This document shows, piece by piece, positions 5,775 to 12,468 of a stretch of DNA of 15,886 bases. The notes under the pieces were generated by a model that saw nothing but the letters and a program-made list of their open reading frames with translations, made no database searches and was not told the origin of the DNA. The stretch comes from Methylobacter sp. (GTDB taxonomy: Bacteria > Pseudomonadota > Gammaproteobacteria > Methylococcales > Methylomonadaceae), in assembly GCA_023229605.1 (NCBI GenBank), contig JALNYY010000103.1, positions 1-15,886 on the forward strand. Direction: 5' to 3'. The translations under genes were made by a program, and so were the position numbers. Positions within the stretch are counted from its first letter, which is position 1, and each line of letters begins with the position of its first letter.

Positions 5775-6212
5775 ATGCGTAAACTGCTGTTGATTTTAGC
5801 CTTATTACCGGCGATAGCCCTGGCTAAGCCGCCAATGCACGGCGAGTTTCCTTGCGGAGACATGCCGTTCTCCGAGCATCATAGACCCGGGCCTGACGAC
5901 GAGGAGCGCATGCCCCGATTTTTACATCGAATCGACCTGACCGACAAACAACGAACTGAAATCAAAGCACTGCTCAAGGCCCATCGCGCCGAGACCGACG
6001 CCCAAATGGAAGCTGCGCAAAACATCGGCAAGGAAATCCACCGTCTGGTCTTTTCCTACGACTACAATGACGACAAAATCCAGGCGCTGTTTAACAAGGC
6101 TAACGTGACCCATCGGGAAATGGCATTGCAAAAATCCAGATTGGATAACGCCGTGTTTAAACTGTTAACCGCCGAGCAGCAGAAAAAACTGCAAAGTAAT
6201 TTCGAGGATTAA
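5775..6212 (+). CDS. Spy/CpxP-like periplasmic stress protein
   Basis: A 145-residue secreted protein. The signal peptide is about 1-17, with cleavage after AIALA. The mature part has an acidic, His/Met/Pro-rich leader (HGEF, SEHHRPGPDDEERMPRF), then a helical domain with the two family-defining LTxxQ motifs at 55-59 (LTDKQ) and 131-135 (LTAEQ). Family members are cradle-shaped helical dimers that act as ATP-independent chaperones. CpxP itself also holds CpxA inactive until stress removes it. The ATG at 5775 follows CGGAG at 5762-5766. Its place beside the CpxR-type box, divergent from the regulator, reproduces the classical cpxRA-cpxP arrangement. Cys27 and His36-37 in the leader could bind metal; some relatives (CnrX, ZraP) do. 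A strong terminator follows at 6229, so it is likely monocistronic. Confidence 0.85.
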   Translation: MRKLLLILALLPAIALAKPPMHGEFPCGDMPFSEHHRPGPDDEERMPRFLHRIDLTDKQRTEIKALLKAHRAETDAQMEAAQNIGKEIHRLVFSYDYNDDKIQALFNKANVTHREMALQKSRLDNAVFKLLTAEQQKKLQSNFED

Positions 6213-6228
6213 TTCCCATAACTGCATG

Positions 6229-6259
6229 CCGCGCCCGGACTATGACTGGGCGCGGTTTT
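6229..6259 (+). terminator. Rho-independent terminator of the CpxP-like gene
   Basis: CCGCGCCC (6229-6236), an 11-nt loop and GGGCGCGG (6248-6255) are followed at once by TTTT. This perfect 8-bp GC stem with a T-run, 17 nt past the stop, separates the stress gene from the operon that begins at 6320. Confidence 0.88.
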
Positions 6260-6319
6260 ACCTGTACTTCGGGCATACTGAATCCTTAATATCATGCAAC
6301 CATCCAATCAAATCTTGCC

Positions 6320-7606
6320 ATGAACAAAACTCACCTTACTACGGCTTATTTTTTGGCGGCTATCGCCTGCACAGCTTTCCTGACCGGTTGTTTTTTCCGT
6401 CCGTCCCCGCCGACACCGGAGGAGCAAAGCGAAAAAATCGAACAGTTTATTAGCAAAGGCGGCTACGCTTCCAAACGCACCTATACGATCGATTCGGTCC
6501 GCGAAACCTGGCGGCACGATGGCCAAACCATCGAGGTTTCAATGCTTGCGCCGACGGCAAAAGGCCGTTATCCGCTGATTGTTTACCTGCCGGGCTTGGG
6601 CGAGCCCGCCGATGGCGGACGGCTCTGGCGCGAAACCTGGGCCAAGGCCGGTTACGCAGTTTTCAGCATACAGCCGGTAGAGATTGGCGTAGCGCTTAAA
6701 GAATTGGCTCCGATGCACGGAAAACCCGGCGATAATGAGGAGCCTGGAATGCCTGACGAGGACAGATCAAGGCCGTCTAAGGCCGCCATAAACAGCGAGC
6801 TGCATTACCTGGGCCATGAGTATTTCTCACAAGCATCCCTGAAAAAACGCATCGACCACCTGCTTTGGGCCTACTCGGAACTCAAGCCGAGAGCAAAAGC
6901 CGACCAAGGCTTGTTTGCAGCGGCGGATATATCCCGGTTGATCGTTGCCGGTTACGACATCGGCGCACAAACCGCGGCAGCGATGATCGGCGAGAAATTC
7001 GACGGCGTTCTGCCCCAACCGCAAGATTTCAAACCGCTTGCTGCGATTCTATTCAGCCCGTCCGTGGATATGGCGCTCGGTAGCGTGGCAACCCGCTACC
7101 AGGCTATCTCTATCCCTTTGCTGGTGGTGACCGGCAGCGAAGACGACGACCCTTACGGGATCAGTTCGCCTTACGTGCGCACCGCAATCTGGGAGTATGC
7201 GCCGCGCGGCAATAAGTATTTGCTGCTATTGAATAAAGGCAGCCATCAATTATTGGCGGGATCTCCTTTATCTCATCAGCAAGAGCCGGGCGCAACTCAG
7301 GAGCCTGATGAAAAACCCGGGCCTGACGACGCCATGCCGCGCTTTGGCAGCCATTTTCAAGGCGGCGCAGACGGAATGGGGGGCGGCGGCAGAGCCGGGG
7401 GACCTCCGGGAGGCATGGGTAGAGGCAGGCCGCCACATGGCGGAATGCAGGATAGCGAACGGGATGCCAGACATATCGCCGCCGTATTCAGCATATCCGG
7501 CGCATTTTTAGACAGCATCAGCAAGTCCGACACGCTCGCCCAATCATGGCTTTCCCAAAAAGCCAATCAATGGCTGAAAAAGCCGTCAAACCTGAAAATC
7601 AAATAA
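6320..7606 (+). CDS. Lipoprotein with alpha/beta-hydrolase fold and Asp at the nucleophile elbow
   Basis: A 428-residue protein. Residues 1-24 are a lipoprotein signal ending in the lipobox LTGC (Cys24), so it should be membrane-tethered. The core resembles the chlorophyllase/PAF-acetylhydrolase-like side of the alpha/beta-hydrolases: strand and oxyanion region LIVYLPGLG (86-94), nucleophile elbow AGYDIGAQTAA (210-220), acid region TGSEDDDP (271-278) and His309 in KGSHQLLAG. The usual Gly-x-Ser-x-Gly is Gly-x-Asp-x-Gly here (Asp213), so it is either not an ordinary esterase or inactive. Between 320 and 380 a Pro/Gly/His/Met-rich insertion (with GMGGGGRAGG) separates the catalytic His from a C-terminal helix. 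No clear ribosome site precedes the ATG at 6320; the terminator at 6229-6259 makes it the first gene of a new unit. The outer-membrane factor starts 7 nt after its stop, so it probably belongs to the exporter operon. Substrate unknown. Confidence 0.75.
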   Translation: MNKTHLTTAYFLAAIACTAFLTGCFFRPSPPTPEEQSEKIEQFISKGGYASKRTYTIDSVRETWRHDGQTIEVSMLAPTAKGRYPLIVYLPGLGEPADGGRLWRETWAKAGYAVFSIQPVEIGVALKELAPMHGKPGDNEEPGMPDEDRSRPSKAAINSELHYLGHEYFSQASLKKRIDHLLWAYSELKPRAKADQGLFAAADISRLIVAGYDIGAQTAAAMIGEKFDGVLPQPQDFKPLAAILFSPSVDMALGSVATRYQAISIPLLVVTGSEDDDPYGISSPYVRTAIWEYAPRGNKYLLLLNKGSHQLLAGSPLSHQQEPGATQEPDEKPGPDDAMPRFGSHFQGGADGMGGGGRAGGPPGGMGRGRPPHGGMQDSERDARHIAAVFSISGAFLDSISKSDTLAQSWLSQKANQWLKKPSNLKIK

Positions 7607-7613
7607 ACTATTG

Positions 7614-9062
7614 ATGAGAGCGACAAAAAGAGATGCGCTGTGGCTGGCGGTGCCGCTACTATCGGGATGTTTTGCGGCAGGCCCTGATTACCGGCAACCG
7701 CAAACCCCATTACCGGCAGACTGGAGCAGCCCAAAAACCGGCGGCCCAGCTGCAAAAATGGCCGGTATCAGCCGTTGGTGGACTATTTTCAACGATCCTG
7801 TCCTGACCGAATTGATCGAAAGAGCCCAAACGGGTAATCGGGATTTGTATCAAGCCGAGGCCAGGTTGCGCGAGGCCCGTGCCCGTCGCCAGTTAGCCGG
7901 GGCCAATTTGTTGCCAACCTCCTCGCTGGGCGCATCGGCCAGTCAGACCGGCAGCAGCAAGGCAGCAGGCCTCAGCAGTGGAACCACCGGCATCGGTGTG
8001 ACCAACGAGAAGTATAGCTACAGCCTTGATGCCAGCTGGGAACTGGATATTTTCGGCAAAAAACGCCGCGCCATCGAGTCCTCCGTGGCCTCGGAACAAG
8101 CGGCGCAGGAAGATTTACGCGATGTTCTGGTAAGTCTGCGCGCGGAAGTGGCGCTGAATTATATCGATTTGCGCAGCTTGCAGAATCGCCTGAGCATCAC
8201 CGAAGCCAATCTGGCGTCGCAAAACGAAACCTATGATATTACCCGCTGGCGCCAGATGGCCGGCCTGACCACGCAACTGGATGCCGATCAGGCCAAATTA
8301 ACAATGGAAAATACCCGTGCCGGACTGCCCAGTTTGCGCAGTTCATTACAGCAGTCCAAACACGCTCTGGCCTTGTTGCTGGGTCTGCAACCCAATTCCC
8401 TTGACGCGCTATTGGCGGCATCGGCGCCGATTCCGGCGGCGTCCAGCGGCATTGCAACCGGCATCCCTGCGGATCTGTTACGCCAGCGTCCTGATGTGCG
8501 GCGTGCGGAACGTCAATTGGCCTCGCAAACCGCTCAAATCGGCGTTGCCGAGGCCGCGCTCTATCCCGATTTTACGCTATCCGGTTCTATCGGCCTGGAA
8601 TCGCTGGCTTACGCCAATCTCTATTCCGCCGGAGCCAAAGCCTTTCAAATCGCTGCTAATACCGCCTGGACGCTGTTTGATGGCGGGCGTATACGCAGCA
8701 ACATCGCTATTCAAAACGCTCTTCAAGAACAGGCGCTGGGCTTGTACGAATCCACACTACTGACTGCGCTAGGCGATGTCGAGAATGCGCTGACGGCTTA
8801 TTCAGAGGAACGCAAACGCCGCGATACCTTAAAAGCAGCTGTGGAAGCCGGCAGCAGCGCAAGGGCGCTGGCCGAGATGCAATACGTCTCAGGCATCAGC
8901 GACTTTCAGCGCGTGCTGGAAGCGCAGCGCTCGCTACTGAGCGCGCAACTGCAGCTGACGATCAGCGATGCGGAAGTCTCCTCTAATGTGATCCGTCTTT
9001 ACAAAGCACTCGGCGGAGACTGGCCCGCCGAAAATACCCAAGAGAAAACTGCTCATGACTGA
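7614..9062 (+). CDS. Outer-membrane efflux lipoprotein, NodT/OprM family
   Basis: A 482-residue TolC-type channel. I prefer the ATG at 7614 over the TTG just before it. The lipobox LLSGC places the lipidated Cys at residue 19, followed by the family-typical start AAGPDYRQP. Two repeated outer-membrane efflux domains cover about 50-255 and 275-470. Recognisable stretches are ISRWWTIFNDPVLTELIERA near the start, LDASWELDIFGKKRRA mid-way, and DLLRQRPDVRRAERQLASQTAQIGVA plus ANTAWTLFDGGRI in the second half. Such proteins trimerise into an outer-membrane barrel with a long periplasmic tunnel. It ends in TGA at 9060-9062, overlapping the adaptor gene by 8 nt, which shows tight coupling. Its partner is the MacA/MacB-like machinery downstream rather than an RND pump, since no RND transporter is present. 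Confidence 0.9.
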   Translation: MRATKRDALWLAVPLLSGCFAAGPDYRQPQTPLPADWSSPKTGGPAAKMAGISRWWTIFNDPVLTELIERAQTGNRDLYQAEARLREARARRQLAGANLLPTSSLGASASQTGSSKAAGLSSGTTGIGVTNEKYSYSLDASWELDIFGKKRRAIESSVASEQAAQEDLRDVLVSLRAEVALNYIDLRSLQNRLSITEANLASQNETYDITRWRQMAGLTTQLDADQAKLTMENTRAGLPSLRSSLQQSKHALALLLGLQPNSLDALLAASAPIPAASSGIATGIPADLLRQRPDVRRAERQLASQTAQIGVAEAALYPDFTLSGSIGLESLAYANLYSAGAKAFQIAANTAWTLFDGGRIRSNIAIQNALQEQALGLYESTLLTALGDVENALTAYSEERKRRDTLKAAVEAGSSARALAEMQYVSGISDFQRVLEAQRSLLSAQLQLTISDAEVSSNVIRLYKALGGDWPAENTQEKTAHD

Positions 9063-10404
9063 TAATAAAGCCTCTTCACCGCACATCATCTCTGAGGAAG
9101 AGATCAAGGCATTGTATTCGGAGGGTTACGAGGATAACAAAGCCCCTTCACCGCTCTCTGAGGTACTTGGACTCGATACTAAAGACCATCGCCTGCCGCC
9201 GAAAAAATGGCTATGGCTTGCCGCCGCCGGCCTTGTGCTCGTCATCATCGGGTTCTCAATCTATAACGGCAATGGCCGGCCGGCCAGTTACGACACGCAA
9301 ACCGTAAGCCGCGGCGATCTGTCCGTGACGGTAAGCGCTACCGGCACATTGGCGCCGCTAAAGGAAGTCGAAGTCGGCATCGAAGTTTCCGGCACCATCA
9401 AGTCGGTGAACGTGGATTACAACGATCAAGTCAAGGTCGGCCAGGTACTGGCGCGTCTCGACACAACCCGCCTTGAAGCGCAGGCGCTGCAGTCTAAAGC
9501 CGCTCTGGAGTCGGCGCGCGCCAAGGTGCAGCAAGTCGAGGCCACAGCTAAGGAAGCCGAGCTGCAACTGGCCAAGCAGTTGCATGTCCGCGAGTTGAGC
9601 GGCGGCAAGGTACCGTCGCAATACGATCTGGATGCCGCGAAGGCAACGCTGGCACGCGCCCGCGCCGACCTGGCTTCGGCCAAGGCAGCTGTCTCTCAGG
9701 CAAAGGGGACGCTGGACGTTAACCTCACCGATCTAACCAAAGCGGTAGTGAAATCGCCGATCAACGGCGTGGTACTGGCACGCTCGGTAGAACCCGGTCA
9801 GACCGTGGCCTCGCAATTCCAGGCACCGGTGTTGTTCACGCTGGCCGAAGACCTGACCCAGATGGAGCTGCAGGTCGATGTCGACGAAGCCGATGTCGGC
9901 CTGGTGCGGCCCGACCAACACGCGCAATTCACTGTCGATGCCTACCCAGACCGTAATTTCCCGGCCAAAATCATTCAGGTGCGCTACGGTTCGGAAACGG
10001 TTGACGGTGTGGTAACTTATAAAACCGTGCTTAGGGTCGATAACTCGGCGTTGGCGTTACGGCCGGGCATGACCGCCACCGCCCTGATCACAGTCGAGCA
10101 AAAAAACGATGTGTTACTGGTTGCCAACAACGCATTACGCTTTACGCCACCGGCTAGCCCGCAGAAAAAAAACGGTAACGGCAGTTTACTGGATGCGCTG
10201 TTGCCGCACCCGCCCCGTTCCGAGTCGGGCCGCGAACAACAAGCTACGACTGGCAAAACCCAGCAAGTATGGACCTTGCGTAACGGCGAACTGACGCCGA
10301 TCACCATCACCAAAGGCTCAACCAACGGCATCGTCACCGAAATCGTCGCCGGCGATGTCTCGGTCGGCGCCGAACTGGTTTCCAGGCAGGTGGGCAAGCC
10401 ATGA
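9055..10404 (+). CDS. MacA-like periplasmic adaptor (membrane fusion protein)
   Basis: A 449-residue adaptor linking an inner-membrane transporter to the outer-membrane channel. Residues 1-50 are an acidic cytoplasmic tail with an internal duplication (DNKASSPH and DNKAPSPL). TM1 is about 52-70. The rest follows the family order: first lipoyl half (about 103-136, VSGTIKSVNVDYNDQVKVGQ), a coiled-coil hairpin (about 138-218), second lipoyl half (229-262, VKSPINGVVLARSVEPGQTV), a beta-barrel domain (about 268-348, up to RPGMTATALI) and a membrane-proximal domain (about 352-445). A linker at 363-402 rich in Pro, Asn and Ser interrupts the last domain. The tail of 50 residues before the membrane helix is longer than in Escherichia coli MacA. 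The gene overlaps its upstream neighbour by 8 nt and the ATPase gene by 4 nt (ATGA). Confidence 0.9.
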   Translation: MTDNKASSPHIISEEEIKALYSEGYEDNKAPSPLSEVLGLDTKDHRLPPKKWLWLAAAGLVLVIIGFSIYNGNGRPASYDTQTVSRGDLSVTVSATGTLAPLKEVEVGIEVSGTIKSVNVDYNDQVKVGQVLARLDTTRLEAQALQSKAALESARAKVQQVEATAKEAELQLAKQLHVRELSGGKVPSQYDLDAAKATLARARADLASAKAAVSQAKGTLDVNLTDLTKAVVKSPINGVVLARSVEPGQTVASQFQAPVLFTLAEDLTQMELQVDVDEADVGLVRPDQHAQFTVDAYPDRNFPAKIIQVRYGSETVDGVVTYKTVLRVDNSALALRPGMTATALITVEQKNDVLLVANNALRFTPPASPQKKNGNGSLLDALLPHPPRSESGREQQATTGKTQQVWTLRNGELTPITITKGSTNGIVTEIVAGDVSVGAELVSRQVGKP

Positions 10405-11132
10405 GCGGCAAGGACAACGGCCCAAACATGCAACCGTTATTGAATCTGCAACAGGTCACCAAAACTTACGGCAGCGGCGATGCCGCCATGCATGCTTTGC
10501 GCGGCATCAGTCTGCGCATAGACAAGGGCGAGTTCGTCGCAGTGATGGGGCCGAGCGGTTCCGGCAAAAGTACCTGCATGAATATTTTAGGTTGCATGGA
10601 TCAGCCGACCGAAGGACGTTACCTGTTTCAGGATATCGATGTCGGGCGGCTCGCGCGCAACCAGCGCACCTTGCTGCGCCGCCATTATCTGGGCTTCATC
10701 TTTCAGGGCTTCAACCTGCTAAACCGCACATCGGCACTGGAAAATGTCGAACTGCCGCTGATTTATCGCGGCATAGCCCCCGATGAACGCCACGCTGCAG
10801 CTTACCAAGCTTTGGATACGGTCGGCCTGCGCGGCTGGGAACACCACATGCCCAACGAATTATCCGGAGGCCAGCAACAACGGGTCGCGATTGCGCGCGC
10901 CATCGTCGCTCAACCCTTGCTGCTGCTGGCCGATGAACCGACCGGCAATCTCGACACCAAACGAAGCGAGGAAATCATGGAATTATTGACGGCGTTCAAC
11001 TGTGATAACGGCATCACCATCGTGATGGTCACACACGAAGCGGATATGGCCGCTTACGCCAAACGCATCGTGCATTTTCGCGACGGACAGATCGAAAGCG
11101 ATCACAATCAATCAGGAGACGGTGCATGTTAA
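10401..11132 (+). CDS. MacB/LolD-type ABC transporter ATPase
   Basis: A 243-residue ATPase that powers the exporter. It shows Walker A GPSGSGKS (50-57), Q-loop Gln102 in FIFQGFNLL, signature LSGGQ (154-158), Walker B LLLLADEP (173-180) with catalytic Glu179, D-loop GNLD (182-185) and H-loop His212. The 'GFIFQGFNLLNRTSALENVELPLIYRG' style stretch (98-124) is typical of the MacB/LolD/FtsE group. Length is normal for a stand-alone ATPase of this group. The start ATG overlaps the adaptor stop (ATGA), and the gene overlaps the permease by 7 nt. In E. coli MacB the ATPase and permease are one chain; here they are two genes, which is common in other bacteria. A LolD role is unlikely, given the adaptor and outer-membrane partners. 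Confidence 0.93.
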   Translation: MSGKDNGPNMQPLLNLQQVTKTYGSGDAAMHALRGISLRIDKGEFVAVMGPSGSGKSTCMNILGCMDQPTEGRYLFQDIDVGRLARNQRTLLRRHYLGFIFQGFNLLNRTSALENVELPLIYRGIAPDERHAAAYQALDTVGLRGWEHHMPNELSGGQQQRVAIARAIVAQPLLLLADEPTGNLDTKRSEEIMELLTAFNCDNGITIVMVTHEADMAAYAKRIVHFRDGQIESDHNQSGDGAC

Positions 11133-12331
11133 GTGTGGCGTTCCGTCTGGCTTTCCGCGAATTGCAGCGTAACCTTCTGCGCTCGGTGCTGACCATGCTC
11201 GGTATCATTATCGGCGTGGCGGCGGTGATCGTCCTGGTTACCCTGGGCAGCGGCGCTACCCAGCAGGTCACCCAGCAAATCGCCAGTCTGGGCAGTAATC
11301 TGTTGATGGTCAGCGTCGGCAAGCGTATGGGGCCGGGGCAAAGCTCTTCGGCCCCGGTCTTCAAATTGGCCGATGCCGAAGCAATTGCGCGTGAAGTACC
11401 GGATTTGATGGCCGTAGCGCCTCAAGCCTCGTCGTCATCCACCGCCATTTACGCGAATGAAAACTGGGGAACCACCGTCACCGGCAGCAATGAACAGTAT
11501 TTCACGGTCAATAACCGCCAAATTGCCGATGGGCGGGTTTTTACTGCCGGCGAAGCGCGTTCCGGTGCCGCCGTCTGTATCATCGGCGACACCGTGCGCA
11601 GTAAATTGTTTGGCGGGCAAAACCCGCTCGGCGCCAGAATGCGGCTGCAAAAGCTGTCCTGCGAGGTCATCGGTTTGCTAAAAGCCAAGGGCCAATCCAG
11701 CATGGGCACCGATCAGGACGACATCGTCATCGTGCCGCTGCGTACCTTTCAACGCCGGATCGCCGGTAACAACGACGTCAGTCTGATCCAGGTTTCGGCC
11801 GGCGACGGCGTGTCGACCGACGAGATCAAGCTGGCCATGCAGCGGATGTTGCGCGTGCGCCGGCACCTCGCCGCGGACGAAGACGACAACTTCAATGTGA
11901 TGGACATGAAAGAGATAGCCACCATGCTGTCGGGCACTACACAAATGATGACCAGTTTACTCGGTGCTGTAGCTGCGGTAAGTCTGTTGGTCGGAGGTAT
12001 CGGCATCATGAACATTATGCTGGTGTCGGTCACCGAACGTACCCGTGAAATCGGCATCCGCCTCGCCATCGGCGCACTGGAAAACGAGATATTGTTACAG
12101 TTTCTGGTGGAAGCGGTGGTGCTGTCGTCGACCGGCGGTTTAATCGGCATCGTACTGGCACTGATTTCTTCCAGTCTATTGGCTGCCGTTTTGCAGGTGC
12201 CGCTGGTGTTTAATCTACCGGTTATTGCTATCGCGTTTGCGTTTTCCGCAACGGTCGGCATCGTATTCGGCTATGTCCCAGCCCGGAAGGCGGCGCGCAT
12301 GGACCCGATCGAAGCATTACGTCACGAATAA
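11126..12331 (+). CDS. MacB-like ABC transporter permease
   Basis: A 401-residue permease. TM1 is about 20-40 (VLTMLGIIIGVAAVIVLVTL), a large periplasmic domain (MacB_PCD type) covers about 41-265, and the FtsX-type domain has TM2 (276-303), TM3 (325-356) and TM4 (362-385). Hallmarks are LVGGIGIMNIMLVSVTERTREIGIRLAIGA near 288-322 and the end FGYVPARKAARMDPIEALRHE. MacB-type proteins do not move substrate through the membrane. They act as mechanotransmitters that drive export of periplasmic substrates (peptides, siderophores, toxins, macrolides) through the adaptor and channel. The ATPase gene overlaps its start by 7 nt, so a dimer of this chain plus two ATPase chains is expected. It is the last gene of the operon; no clear terminator is visible in the 137 bp that follow. 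Confidence 0.92.
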   Translation: MLSVAFRLAFRELQRNLLRSVLTMLGIIIGVAAVIVLVTLGSGATQQVTQQIASLGSNLLMVSVGKRMGPGQSSSAPVFKLADAEAIAREVPDLMAVAPQASSSSTAIYANENWGTTVTGSNEQYFTVNNRQIADGRVFTAGEARSGAAVCIIGDTVRSKLFGGQNPLGARMRLQKLSCEVIGLLKAKGQSSMGTDQDDIVIVPLRTFQRRIAGNNDVSLIQVSAGDGVSTDEIKLAMQRMLRVRRHLAADEDDNFNVMDMKEIATMLSGTTQMMTSLLGAVAAVSLLVGGIGIMNIMLVSVTERTREIGIRLAIGALENEILLQFLVEAVVLSSTGGLIGIVLALISSSLLAAVLQVPLVFNLPVIAIAFAFSATVGIVFGYVPARKAARMDPIEALRHE

Positions 12332-12468
12332 CCGACAAAACGGAACGGTGGCCATAGTCCCGCAGCCCCCCTAAACCAAAAATTTTTAAAGACAATTCTT
12401 GGCTCGCCTGTCAAAATCGTGAACAATTCCATTGAACCGATACGTTACCAAGCGGAGCTCCTTGTGCT

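Noticed and set aside
6257..6261. TTTAC next to the terminator at 6229-6259 as a CpxR site for the exporter operon
   Set aside because: A single pentamer with no second half-site 10 bp away; part of the terminator T-run. No support for direct CpxR control of the operon.
8317..8763. A 148-codon plus-strand frame inside the outer-membrane factor gene
   Set aside because: Out-of-frame shadow rich in Pro, Arg and Cys; the true frame carries the efflux-protein motifs.
11749..12261. A 170-codon minus-strand frame opposite the permease
   Set aside because: Antisense shadow of a strongly conserved FtsX-type domain; no ribosome site and Ser/Pro/Arg-rich noise.
10401..12331. A frameshifted single MacB gene
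   Set aside because: The ATPase and permease are each complete and overlap by 7 nt, with normal family ends. Separate ATPase and permease genes are common, so this is not a broken fusion.
9055..12331. Type I secretion system exporting the EF-hand protein
   Set aside because: The ATPase and permease are MacB-type (FtsX domain, periplasmic domain), not the six-helix type I exporter fused to its ATPase. The link to the EF-hand protein is only proximity.
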